Positions 14,484 through 22,654 of a stretch of 34,492 bases of DNA are shown here, in pieces (positions within the stretch are counted from its first letter, which is position 1; each line of letters opens with the position of its first letter). The notes under the pieces are model-generated. The model did no database searches. It was not told where the DNA came from and saw nothing but the letters and a program-made list of their open reading frames with translations. A program made the position numbers and the translations under genes. Location of the stretch: contig CAWZYX010000020.1 of the NCBI GenBank assembly GCA_963966315.1, forward strand, positions 1 to 34,492, written 5' to 3'. The stretch comes from Winogradskyella_A sp963966315 (lineage in GTDB: Bacteria > Bacteroidota > Bacteroidia > Flavobacteriales > Flavobacteriaceae).

Positions 14484-16727
14484 ATGATTCCAAAAACATT
14501 TAGAGAGGTTATTGACCTCGGAGACGGTAGGGAAATCTCTATCGAAACCGGAAAATTAGCAAAACAAGCCCACGGGAGTGTGGTGGTTCAATCGGGTAAT
14601 TGCATGATGCTGTGTACTGTGGTATCCAACTATCACGCATCAGATGTGGACTTTTTACCATTGACTGTAGATTACAGAGAGAAATTTGCCGCAGCAGGGA
14701 GATATCCCGGTGGATTCTTTAAAAGGGAGGCACGGCCAAGTGATGGCGAAATTTTAACCATGCGTTTGGTTGATCGTGTATTACGTCCATTATTCCCAAA
14801 AGATTATCACGCCGAAACCCAGGTGATGATCCAGTTGATGTCTCATGATGACGACGTTATGCCCGACGCCATGGCGGGATTAGCTGCTTCAGCGGCCATT
14901 CAGCTTTCGGACTTTCCGTTTGAATGTGCCATCTCTGAGGTTAGAGTGGGACGCGTCAACGGTGAATTTGTTATCAATCCAACCAGAACACAATTGGCAG
15001 AATCGGACATTGATATGATCATAGGGGCCTCTGCAGATTCGGTTATGATGGTTGAAGGTGAGATGGATGAGATCAGTGAAGAGGAAATGGTTGAGGCCAT
15101 AAAGTTTGCCCATGAGGCCATTAAAGTACAATGTGCTGCTCAGGAACGCCTGGCGGAAGCAGTAGGAAGAAAAGAGGTTCGTGAGTATGAGCCTGAAGCC
15201 GAAGATGAGGCCCTGGCGCAAAAAATCCACGATATGGTATACGATAAAACCTATGCCGTAGCGAAACAAGGATCGAGCAAGCAGGAACGTGGACAGGCAT
15301 TCAGCGAGATCAAAGAAGCAGTCTTTGAATCCTTTTCTGAAGAAGAGCAGGCCGAATTGGGAAAACTCATCCACAAATACGTAGCCAAAGCACAGAAAAA
15401 AGCTGTGAGAGACCTTACCCTTAACGAAGGACTTCGACTGGACGGAAGAACAACTTCAGACATCAGACCTATTTGGTGCGAAGTGGATTATTTGCCCTCC
15501 ACCCATGGATCTTCCATATTTACGAGAGGAGAAACTCAGGCGCTGGCTACCGTAACCCTTGGTACCTCCAGAGAAGCAAATGTGATTGATATGCCATCCT
15601 ATGAGGGTGAAGAGCGATTCTACCTGCACTACAACTTCCCTCCTTTTTCTACCGGTGAAGCCAGACCCATACGTGGAACTTCCCGAAGAGAGGTCGGTCA
15701 CGGTAACCTGGCACAGCGTGCCTTAAAAGGAATGGTTCCTGATGACTGCCCATACACCGTACGGGTGGTTTCTGAAGTGCTCGAATCAAACGGTTCGTCT
15801 TCTATGGCAACGGTCTGTGCCGGAACCATGGCACTCATGGATGCCGGGGTGCAGCTTATCAAACCGGTTTCGGGAATTGCCATGGGCCTTATTTCCGAGG
15901 GAGAAAAATATGCTGTATTATCCGATATTCTGGGAGATGAAGATCATCTGGGTGACATGGACTTTAAAGTAACCGGTACTGCAGATGGTATTACCGCTTG
16001 TCAGATGGACATCAAGGTAAAAGGACTATCCTACGAGATCCTGGTAAATGCTTTAATGCAGGCAAAGGATGGAAGACTTCATATTTTGGGCAAACTTACC
16101 GATGCCATCGCACAACCTAATCCAGACGTGAAAGCGCATGCACCAAAAATGGTTACCGCAACCCTACCAAATGAATTGATCGGTGCCTTTATTGGGCCCG
16201 GTGGTAAGGTGATACAAGAGCTTCAGAAAGAAACAGGAACAACCATTGTGATCAATGAAGACCCTGTGACCGAGGAAGGCATAGTTGAGATCCTGGGGAC
16301 AGATCAGGCAGGAATTGACGCTGTATTAGAAAGTATCGACTCCTTAATGTTTAAACCCGAAAAAGGCAGCGTTTACGAAGTAAAAGTGATCAAGATTCTG
16401 GATTTTGGTGCAGTTGTTGAATACGTAGAGGCTCCGGGGAACGAAGTGTTACTGCACGTGAGCGAACTCGCATGGGAACGCACAGAAAACGTTACTGATG
16501 TTGTGAACATGGGCGATGTTTTTGATGTGAAATACTTTGGTGTAGACCCAAGAACCCGTAAAGAAAAAGTGTCGCGAAAAGCCCTACTACCCAAACCGGA
16601 AGGTTGGGAAGACCGACCAAAACGCGATAATAATCGCGGAGGAAACAATCGTGGAAGAGATAACCGCGGGAGAGATAACAGAAATCGGGATAACCGTCGC
16701 GATCAAAGACGATCGAGAGAAGACTAA
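14484..16727 (+). CDS. pnp: Polyribonucleotide nucleotidyltransferase (PNPase)
   Basis: A 747-aa phosphorolytic 3'-5' exoribonuclease acting in mRNA decay, normally as a trimer. First RNase PH domain (about 10-145, with FFKREARPSDGEILTMRL), an alpha-helical linker, second RNase PH domain (about 315-545, with LRLDGRTTSDIRPI and GTSRREVGHGNLAQRAL), a KH domain with IGPGGKVIQELQ near 570, and an S1 domain from about 630 (SVYEVKVIKILDFGAVVEYV). The last 35 residues are a basic, RG/RD/N-rich low-complexity tail (RGGNNRGRDNRG type), probably an extra RNA-binding segment. Followed by a strong terminator. Confidence 0.97.
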   Translation: MIPKTFREVIDLGDGREISIETGKLAKQAHGSVVVQSGNCMMLCTVVSNYHASDVDFLPLTVDYREKFAAAGRYPGGFFKREARPSDGEILTMRLVDRVLRPLFPKDYHAETQVMIQLMSHDDDVMPDAMAGLAASAAIQLSDFPFECAISEVRVGRVNGEFVINPTRTQLAESDIDMIIGASADSVMMVEGEMDEISEEEMVEAIKFAHEAIKVQCAAQERLAEAVGRKEVREYEPEAEDEALAQKIHDMVYDKTYAVAKQGSSKQERGQAFSEIKEAVFESFSEEEQAELGKLIHKYVAKAQKKAVRDLTLNEGLRLDGRTTSDIRPIWCEVDYLPSTHGSSIFTRGETQALATVTLGTSREANVIDMPSYEGEERFYLHYNFPPFSTGEARPIRGTSRREVGHGNLAQRALKGMVPDDCPYTVRVVSEVLESNGSSSMATVCAGTMALMDAGVQLIKPVSGIAMGLISEGEKYAVLSDILGDEDHLGDMDFKVTGTADGITACQMDIKVKGLSYEILVNALMQAKDGRLHILGKLTDAIAQPNPDVKAHAPKMVTATLPNELIGAFIGPGGKVIQELQKETGTTIVINEDPVTEEGIVEILGTDQAGIDAVLESIDSLMFKPEKGSVYEVKVIKILDFGAVVEYVEAPGNEVLLHVSELAWERTENVTDVVNMGDVFDVKYFGVDPRTRKEKVSRKALLPKPEGWEDRPKRDNNRGGNNRGRDNRGRDNRNRDNRRDQRRSRED

Positions 16728-16747
16728 TCAATTTTGATTCTCAATAA

Positions 16748-16777
16748 AAAAAACCCATCGCTAATGATGGGTTTTTT
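16748..16777. terminator. Intrinsic terminator after pnp
   Basis: A 12-bp stem, AAAAAACCCATC / GATGGGTTTTTT, with a 6-nt loop (GCTAAT), about 20 bp past the pnp stop. The A and T tracts make it look symmetric, but no convergent gene uses it. Confidence 0.88.
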
Positions 16778-16993
16778 ATTGACTCCTTCCAAATTGTCAC
16801 CGACAGTTTGACAGTTTAAGTCCCTACCTAAAAAATCAAATTTTTCATATTAGCAATAATCCTGCTCCATCATCAACAATATCTTAAGGATTCTTCAGTA
16901 TTCTTTAAAGAAATAGAAAAATTAGAATTAGTTCTTCAAATTGGCACTCTCGTATAATCCTTGTGGCTATAGTGACAAATATCATTACAGATT

Positions 16994-17806
16994 ATGAAAA
17001 TTCTAGTTATTGGAGCGGGAAATATGGGCCTCACTTATGCAGAAGGCATGGCCAACTCGGAACTGATTGGCAGACGCAAGCTAAGGATCTACGATACGGA
17101 CCCAAAGAAAATAGAGTCGCTCAGAAAAGAGCATAAATTTGAGGTATTTCACGAATTGCCTGCGGCACTCAAGAAGGCAGATATCGTTTTTCTCGGGGTT
17201 AAACCCTACCATTGTCAGGAGTTATTTGCAGAGATGCGCCCGCATATTCACGGAGAACAGCTATTTGTTTCCTTGATGGCAGGGGTCACTATTGAATCCA
17301 TACAACAGGGTCTGGGCGTAAAAAAGGTGATCAGAACCATGCCCAATCTGCCCGCAAAGGTAGGTAAGGGCGTAACCTCCTACACCGAGGCTCGGGAGAT
17401 CTCAAGGGTGGAGCTCTTAATGGTGCGCCATCTTCTCGATACAACAGGCACTTCCATTCATGTGGATACAGAACGCTTTATCGATGCTTCTACCGGCATT
17501 TCGGGCAGTGGTCCTGCCTATGTCTTTTATTTCATGCAGTCCATGCTGGAGGCTGCACAAAAAATGGGCTTTTCAGATTATGATTCCAGAGTACTGGTGA
17601 GCAATACCTTTGAAGGCGCTATTGAACTTTTCAACCAGTCGGATCTGAGTCCTGAAGGGTGGATCGACAAGGTGGCCTCTAAGGGGGGAACTACACAGGC
17701 GGCAATAGACTCTATGGAGGACAACGATGTGAAGGAACGCATCAAAGAAGCAGCCTATGCCGCATTTAACAGGGCTGTGGAATTAGGAAATGATAAAAAG
17801 CAATGA
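16994..17806 (+). CDS. proC: Pyrroline-5-carboxylate reductase
   Basis: A 270-aa enzyme reducing 1-pyrroline-5-carboxylate to proline with NAD(P)H, the last step of proline synthesis. The N-terminal Rossmann motif is VIGAGNMGLTYAEGM (4-18). VFLGVKPYH (72-80), RTMPNLPAKVGKGVT (114-128) and the dimer-domain signature SGSGPAYVFYFMQSM (171-185) are all family hallmarks. First gene of a proC-proB-proA operon. Its end overlaps proB by 4 nt (ATGA), so translation is probably coupled. The 213-bp region upstream has a tandem GACAGTTT repeat (16802-16817) but no clear promoter. Confidence 0.95.
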   Translation: MKILVIGAGNMGLTYAEGMANSELIGRRKLRIYDTDPKKIESLRKEHKFEVFHELPAALKKADIVFLGVKPYHCQELFAEMRPHIHGEQLFVSLMAGVTIESIQQGLGVKKVIRTMPNLPAKVGKGVTSYTEAREISRVELLMVRHLLDTTGTSIHVDTERFIDASTGISGSGPAYVFYFMQSMLEAAQKMGFSDYDSRVLVSNTFEGAIELFNQSDLSPEGWIDKVASKGGTTQAAIDSMEDNDVKERIKEAAYAAFNRAVELGNDKKQ

Positions 17807-18582
17807 AAACAGATATCAAAAGAGTGGTTGTAAAGGTTGGGACGAATGTGTTAACCAATAAAGACAACAGGATTTTAGGTCCGGTACTTAGAGAACTGGT
17901 GCGGCAAATTGCGGTATTGTATGAAGAGGACATTATGGTAATTCTGGTCTCATCCGGTTCTGCCATTGCCGGCATGGAAATTCTGGGTGATACAAAAATT
18001 CAGGATAAATCCATCAGAAGGCAGGTGTATGCTTCCGTAGGACAACCGAGAATGATGCGGCATTATTACAGTATTTTTCATGATCACGGAATGAGGTGCG
18101 CACAGGTCCTTGCCACCAAACGAGATTTTGACCCCGGCAAACACCGTGAAAACATGATCAATTGCTACGAAGGGCTGCTCTCTGAAGGGGTTATTCCTAT
18201 TGCCAATGAAGATGATGCGGTTTCAGTGACCATGTCTATGTTCTCCGATAATGACGAGCTTGCAAGCCTGGTGGCTGAGTTGATCAACGCAGACCGCCTG
18301 ATCATTCTATCTGACACCGATGGGCTATACACAGGGCATCCGGGTGATGACGATTCAGAGCTACTGAACCTTGTCAAGTCCAACCAAAATGTTGAACAAT
18401 ATGTCAGGGCATCTCACAAAAAAGAAGGTGAAGGAAGAGGTGGTATGGCGTCTAAATTAAGGATCGCTAAGGGCACAGCCAATAAAAATATACCAACCTA
18501 CATCGCCAATGGAAAAAGGGAGAATGTCCTGATAGACATTATAAAGGAAAAACCAATAGGCACAAAATTCATCAGTGCCTGA
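17803..18582 (+). CDS. proB: Glutamate 5-kinase, short form without PUA domain
   Basis: A 259-aa kinase phosphorylating the gamma-carboxyl of glutamate, the first step of proline synthesis. The amino-acid-kinase fold is complete: VVVKVGTNVLTN (8-19), VILVSSGSAIAGME (46-59), ANEDDAVS (132-139), LIILSDTDGLYTG (164-176), and the GRGGMASKL segment near 207. E. coli ProB (367 aa) has an extra C-terminal PUA domain linked to feedback inhibition and oligomer state. This protein ends after the kinase domain. Overlaps proC by 4 nt, and proA begins 14 bp later. Confidence 0.94.
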   Translation: MKTDIKRVVVKVGTNVLTNKDNRILGPVLRELVRQIAVLYEEDIMVILVSSGSAIAGMEILGDTKIQDKSIRRQVYASVGQPRMMRHYYSIFHDHGMRCAQVLATKRDFDPGKHRENMINCYEGLLSEGVIPIANEDDAVSVTMSMFSDNDELASLVAELINADRLIILSDTDGLYTGHPGDDDSELLNLVKSNQNVEQYVRASHKKEGEGRGGMASKLRIAKGTANKNIPTYIANGKRENVLIDIIKEKPIGTKFISA

Positions 18583-18596
18583 TAAAAATTGATTAA

Positions 18597-19796
18597 ATGA
18601 AACTTTTAAATACCGAATTAAAAAACAACGTACTTGCGTCCATGATGAACATTCTGGATCGTAAAAGGGATGAGATCATCAAGGCGAACAAAAAAGACCT
18701 GAATGCATTCCAAAAAGAAGATCAGGCACTATATGATCGGCTTATTGTTAACAACAAGAAAGTGGATGAAATGATCAGAGCCGTTTCATCGGTCAAAGAT
18801 CAGGATGATCCGGTGGGGAAAGAGATTTCGAACAGGACTTTGGGCAACAACTTAAATGTTGTCAATAGAACCGCACCCTTTGGGACCATACTCATCATCT
18901 ACGAATCACGACCGGATGTGACCATTGAAGCAGCAGTTTTGGCTTTTAAAGCCAACAACAAGATATTGCTCAAAGGTGGAAAAGAAGCACTCAACAGTAA
19001 TCTCATTCTCGAAAAATGCTGGCATGAAGCTTTGGAACAAAACGGACTGTCGAAAAACTGGATTCGCCTGATGCATTTGAAACGCGAAGAAACAAGAGAA
19101 TTCCTTATGCATCCGGATGAACCTCTTGATCTCATCGTACCAAGAGGTGGCAAATCACTAATCAGGTTTGTCAAACAACACGCCTCCTGTGCCGTTTTGG
19201 TAAGTGGTAGGGGCAATAATTTTCTATACGTTTCTGAACATGCCGATTGGGGCAAAGCGGTCAATATCATTATCAATGCCAAAACGGATAAAATTTCCGG
19301 ATGCAATGCTTTAGATAAGGTCTTGATTCATGAAAATCTTCCGGAATACGACCAAAAACTACAAATGCTTCAGGAAAAACTTGAACAGCATCAGATCAAT
19401 ATTCTGGTGGACCCAAAAATATCCAATACACTGACGAAGAAAAAAGTAGTTGACGATCACTCCATCTGGAAGGAAGAATTTCTGGCTCCAAAAATACTCA
19501 TTGGACAAGTAAGGTCTCTGGAAGAGGCTATTACGATCATCAATGAATATTCTGGCAAACACTCGGCCGCAATCATCACGGAGAGAAAATCCGAAGCCGA
19601 ATCATTTATGGAACTGATTGATAGCGCTGCAGTATACCACAATGCATCCACTCGGTTTACCGATGGAGGTCAAATGGGTGTAGGTGCCGAATTAGCAATA
19701 AGTACAGACAAACTGCACCACAGGGGACCACTTGGGCTCAATCAATTGGTTACTAATAAATACTACGTATATGGCGACGGGCAAGTTAGAGTTTAA
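18597..19796 (+). CDS. proA: Glutamate-5-semialdehyde dehydrogenase (gamma-glutamyl phosphate reductase)
   Basis: A 399-aa NADPH-dependent reductase turning gamma-glutamyl phosphate into glutamate 5-semialdehyde, which cyclises to the ProC substrate. The ALDH-like fold is shown by APFGTILIIYESRPDVT (93-109), LLKGGKEA (124-131) and VPRGGKSLI (181-189). The catalytic cysteine is Cys236 in SGCNALDKVL. The C-terminal HNASTRFTDGG and GVGAELAISTDKLHHRGP are characteristic of ProA. Final gene of the proCBA operon. No good hairpin terminator follows. Confidence 0.95.
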   Translation: MKLLNTELKNNVLASMMNILDRKRDEIIKANKKDLNAFQKEDQALYDRLIVNNKKVDEMIRAVSSVKDQDDPVGKEISNRTLGNNLNVVNRTAPFGTILIIYESRPDVTIEAAVLAFKANNKILLKGGKEALNSNLILEKCWHEALEQNGLSKNWIRLMHLKREETREFLMHPDEPLDLIVPRGGKSLIRFVKQHASCAVLVSGRGNNFLYVSEHADWGKAVNIIINAKTDKISGCNALDKVLIHENLPEYDQKLQMLQEKLEQHQINILVDPKISNTLTKKKVVDDHSIWKEEFLAPKILIGQVRSLEEAITIINEYSGKHSAAIITERKSEAESFMELIDSAAVYHNASTRFTDGGQMGVGAELAISTDKLHHRGPLGLNQLVTNKYYVYGDGQVRV

Positions 19797-19940
19797 ACTG
19801 AAACGATCGCTTCAAGAAAAAGATGAAACTTGATAACTGCTGACCATCCGGGACCACAAACTACTGATTTATTGGCGCTCAGTTAGATTGAGTTGTATCT
19901 TTCTTTGACTTGTATCGTTAATTTTTTTATCTTACCCACT

Positions 19941-20315
19941 ATGATTTACGCAGATAAAGAGAAATATAAAGACATTTTAAAGAATTCCGTTACCTATTTG
20001 GAGCAACATGGGTTTGAAAACATCAAAGCTGACGTTGAGGGTTATGATTCGCCTAAGTCCTTTATTAAAAAAGGAAGTGACGTGACTATTACGCCGGATA
20101 TTGTTGGCGAGAAAAATGGGACGAAGCATTACTTTGACATTAGTCTGAAAAGTGAAAAGCCCAACTTACTCAAATCCAAGTGGTTGTTTTTAAACACATT
20201 AAGTGCTGCAAAATCCCGGCGTTTTAGACTTATTACTACCCGAGGGCACTTTAAATTCACTAACGAAATGCTTCAGGATATCAACCTTAACAATAAAAAG
20301 CTGATCAAAATTTAA
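19941..20315 (+). CDS. Small protein of unknown function, possible nuclease-like fold
   Basis: A 124-aa cytoplasmic protein. ATG at 19941 gives MIYADKEKYKDILKN; an upstream ATG at 19893 would add 16 hydrophobic residues that look like untranslated AT-rich leader. Residues 36-70 read as beta strands: VTITPDIVGEKNGTKHYFDISLK. The order of an Asp in TPDI, then FDISLK, recalls the core of PD-(D/E)xK nuclease-like proteins, but the spacing is DxxxK rather than ExK, so activity is doubtful. The C-terminal LITTRGHFKFTNEMLQDI looks like strand then helix. It lies between proA and sigA. I cannot name it with confidence. Confidence 0.65.
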   Translation: MIYADKEKYKDILKNSVTYLEQHGFENIKADVEGYDSPKSFIKKGSDVTITPDIVGEKNGTKHYFDISLKSEKPNLLKSKWLFLNTLSAAKSRRFRLITTRGHFKFTNEMLQDINLNNKKLIKI

Positions 20316-20384
20316 ATTTGTTGCAACTTTTTGTAACATTTTGGTGCTTTTAAACGTATATGTAAACGCAGCGCATTGTTGTGA

Positions 20385-20399
20385 TGCAAAAAAATTGCA
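20385..20399. promoter_or_regulatory. Inverted repeat TGCAA-N5-TTGCA in the sigA leader
   Basis: Perfect 5-bp arms around AAAAA, 19 bp before the sigA ATG. GTTGCAAC, a related palindrome, occurs about 65 bp further upstream. It could be an operator or chance in AT-rich DNA. No TAnnTTTG box was found for sigA. Confidence 0.25.
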
Positions 20400-20418
20400 C
20401 TAATCCATAACATTTTAG

Positions 20419-21282
20419 ATGAGACAACTTAAAATCACCAAGCAGGTCACTAACAGGGAGACCGCATCATTAGATAAGTACCTTCAGGAAATTGGTAAGG
20501 TAGATCTGATCACTGCTGATGAAGAAGTAGAACTGGCACAACGCATCAAGGCAGGAGACCAGATCGCACTTGAAAAACTGACCAAGGCCAACTTAAGGTT
20601 TGTGGTATCTGTGGCCAAACAGTATCAGAATCAGGGGTTAACCCTTCCTGACCTGATCAACGAGGGCAATCTGGGCCTCATTAAAGCTGCTCAGCGCTTC
20701 GATGAAACACGTGGTTTTAAATTTATCTCCTATGCTGTCTGGTGGATCCGTCAGTCTATTTTACAGGCGCTCGCTGAACAGTCACGAATTGTGAGATTAC
20801 CACTCAACAAGATTGGATCTATTAATAAGATCAACAAAACCTTTGCCTTTTTAGAACAAAGTCATGAGCGTCCGCCCAGTGCCGAGGAGATCGCCAAAGA
20901 ACTGGACATGACCATTAACGACGTGAAGGAATCCATGAAGAACTCGGGTCGTCACGTCTCAATGGATGCGCCATTAGTGGAAGGTGAAGATTCCAATCTG
21001 TACGACGTTCTAAGAAGTGGTGAATCGCCAAACCCGGACAAGGAATTGTTGCACGAGTCTCTCCGTACCGAGATCGAGCGTGCCCTGGAAACGCTTACTC
21101 CACGTGAAGCGGACGTGATTCGTCTTTACTTTGGCTTAGGCAATCAGCATCCTATGACCCTGGAAGAAATTGGTGAAACCTTCGATCTTACCCGCGAGCG
21201 TGTAAGACAAATCAAAGAGAAGGCTATACGACGATTAAAACACACCTCCAGAAGTAAAATATTAAAAACATATTTAGGTTAG
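20419..21282 (+). CDS. rpoD: Primary RNA polymerase sigma factor (SigA/RpoD, Bacteroidota type)
   Basis: A 287-aa housekeeping sigma factor, the short form used in Bacteroidota with no region 1.1 or non-conserved insert. Region 1.2 is SLDKYLQEIGKVDLITADEE. Region 2 runs from LRFVVSVAKQYQNQGL to the core-binding and -10-reading GFKFISYAVWWIRQSI. Region 3 is near 140-190 (RPPSAEEIAKELDMT). Region 4 ends in MTLEEIGETFDLTRERVRQIKEKA, the -33 recognition helix-turn-helix. This enzyme is expected to read TTTG/TAnnTTTG promoters, and such boxes appear several times in the window. Two hairpin terminators follow. Confidence 0.97.
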   Translation: MRQLKITKQVTNRETASLDKYLQEIGKVDLITADEEVELAQRIKAGDQIALEKLTKANLRFVVSVAKQYQNQGLTLPDLINEGNLGLIKAAQRFDETRGFKFISYAVWWIRQSILQALAEQSRIVRLPLNKIGSINKINKTFAFLEQSHERPPSAEEIAKELDMTINDVKESMKNSGRHVSMDAPLVEGEDSNLYDVLRSGESPNPDKELLHESLRTEIERALETLTPREADVIRLYFGLGNQHPMTLEEIGETFDLTRERVRQIKEKAIRRLKHTSRSKILKTYLG

Positions 21283-21310
21283 TAAAAATTACTGTACCTT
21301 ATACGGCAAC

Positions 21311-21340
21311 AACAGTTACAAAACATAACTGTTCGTTTTT
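21311..21340 (+). terminator. First terminator after sigA
   Basis: An 8-bp perfect stem, AACAGTTA / TAACTGTT, with a 7-nt loop followed by CGTTTTTT. It is AU-rich and therefore weaker than the second hairpin. Confidence 0.6.
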
Positions 21341-21352
21341 TGATTGATGAAA

Positions 21353-21385
21353 GAACCCACGGCTGATTACCGTGGGTTCATTTTT
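21353..21385 (+). terminator. Second terminator after sigA
   Basis: A 10-bp perfect stem, GAACCCACGG / CCGTGGGTTC, with a 7-nt loop and ATTTTT. Only about 13 bp after the first hairpin, making a tandem terminator ahead of rpe. Confidence 0.88.
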
Positions 21386-21422
21386 ATGTTGATATCATTC
21401 CCCGCTCTGCTTCTTTTTTAGT

Positions 21423-21430
21423 TACTTTTG
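21423..21430 (+). promoter_or_regulatory. -7 box of rpe promoter (TACTTTTG)
   Basis: Fits TAnnTTTG, 24 bp before the rpe ATG and just downstream of the tandem terminators, so rpe likely has its own transcript. Confidence 0.5.
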
Positions 21431-21454
21431 CAGCGTATTTAATAAGCGTTACTT

Positions 21455-22117
21455 ATGGGCTCAAAACTAATAGCACCCTCCATTCTGGCTGCCGATTTTG
21501 GAAACCTTCAAAGAGATGTGGAAATGGTTAATTCCAGTGAGGCAGACTGGTTCCATATCGACATTATGGACGGAGTGTTTGTACCCAACATCTCTTTTGG
21601 AATGCCAGTACTAAAAGCCATCAGTCAGCATGCCACCAAGACCATTGATGTGCACCTAATGATCGTAGATCCCGATCGATATATCAACACCTTTGCCGAG
21701 TTGGGTAGTCATAACCTTACCGTTCATTACGAGGCCTGCACTCACCTGCACCGGACGGTTCAGGCCATCAAAAAAGAAGGGATGAAAGCAGGGGTGGCAT
21801 TAAACCCGCATACCAACGTCAATTTACTGGAGGACATCATCTCAGATCTGGACTTGGTGTGTCTTATGAGCGTAAATCCCGGTTTCGGGGGACAGTCCTT
21901 TATAGAGAATACCTATCACAAGATCAAGGCACTAAAAGAGTTAATTGAGAGAAAGGGCGCTTCTACCCTCATAGAGATTGATGGAGGGGTCACAGATGCC
22001 AATGCGAAGGAACTGATAGCTACGGGCGCTGATGTATTGGTTGCAGGAAGCTTTGTGTTTAAAAGCAAAAATCAGGAACAAACCATTGCACATTTAAAGC
22101 ATCTGGCCAATTCCTGA
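21455..22117 (+). CDS. rpe: Ribulose-phosphate 3-epimerase
   Basis: A 220-aa TIM-barrel enzyme interconverting D-ribulose 5-phosphate and D-xylulose 5-phosphate in the pentose phosphate pathway. Conserved metal and catalytic motifs are seen: PSILAADFGNL (8-18), WFHIDIMDGVFVPNISFG (31-48, catalytic Asp), DVHLMI (65-70), MSVNPGFGGQSF (138-149), and IEIDGGV (172-178, second catalytic Asp). Full length for the family. Convergent with the CBS-domain gene 21 bp downstream. Confidence 0.96.
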   Translation: MGSKLIAPSILAADFGNLQRDVEMVNSSEADWFHIDIMDGVFVPNISFGMPVLKAISQHATKTIDVHLMIVDPDRYINTFAELGSHNLTVHYEACTHLHRTVQAIKKEGMKAGVALNPHTNVNLLEDIISDLDLVCLMSVNPGFGGQSFIENTYHKIKALKELIERKGASTLIEIDGGVTDANAKELIATGADVLVAGSFVFKSKNQEQTIAHLKHLANS

Positions 22118-22138
22118 TTTTCAGGGGTTGTATATCAA

Positions 22139-22582
22139 TTAAAGAAACTTCAGCATGTGATTGATCAGGTCTGTAGTGGTAACGATGCCTACCAGGGCAC
22201 CATCTTCCACAACAGGTAAGGCGTGAAACTCATGAGTTGCCAGGATCTTCGCTACCTCTCTGATACTGGTGGTAGACTCCACAGTGAACACATTTTTCAC
22301 CATCACCTGTTCTATGGTAAACATATTGTATACCAGGGTATCCACATCTGTTTCATTTTCGTCCACAGCATCGGCAAAACTAATTCTTAGAAGATCTGTG
22401 TAACTCAACATTCCAATGATTACTTCACCCGATACCACAGGAATGTGCCTGATCTTATGCCTTTTGAAGAGCATTTCGGCGCGTTCTAAATCATCTGTTC
22501 TATTCAGGGCAATGATGTCTCGTGTCATTATTTCTGATACTGGAATCTCTCGTCTCATGATTTCTAGGATTTTATTCACCAT
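22139..22582 (-). CDS. CBS-domain pair protein
   Basis: A 147-aa stand-alone Bateman module: two CBS domains (about 13-70 and 83-145) with VSEIMTRDIIALNRTDDLERAEMLF-type starts and the IPVVSGEVIIGMLSYTDLL and LPVVEDGALVGIVTTTDLI cores. Such modules bind adenosine nucleotides or SAM and act as energy or ligand sensors. No effector domain is fused, so its target is unknown. Met9 (MRREIPVS) is an alternative start. A perfect 16-bp palindrome lies 30 bp upstream. Confidence 0.9.
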   Translation of the reverse strand: MVNKILEIMRREIPVSEIMTRDIIALNRTDDLERAEMLFKRHKIRHIPVVSGEVIIGMLSYTDLLRISFADAVDENETDVDTLVYNMFTIEQVMVKNVFTVESTTSIREVAKILATHEFHALPVVEDGALVGIVTTTDLINHMLKFL

Positions 22583-22611
22583 TAAAATTAACCCAGAACG
22601 TCCAATAAAAT

Positions 22612-22627
22612 CATGACAATTGTCATG
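22612..22627. promoter_or_regulatory. Perfect palindrome CATGACAATTGTCATG
   Basis: A 16-bp uninterrupted dyad between the CBS gene start (22582) and the end of wzc (22655). It may be an operator for the CBS gene. Alternatively, read on the minus strand it is a 6-bp hairpin with an AATT loop followed by ATTTTATT, a weak terminator for the polysaccharide operon. Confidence 0.45.
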
Positions 22628-22654
22628 CAGATTTAGTTAAAAAATAGAAGATGT

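Noticed and set aside
16795..16817. TGTCA-N9-TGACA dyad and tandem GACAGTTT upstream of proC as an operator
   Set aside because: Short and AT-rich, more than 170 bp from the start codon, with no linked promoter. Mentioned only under proC.
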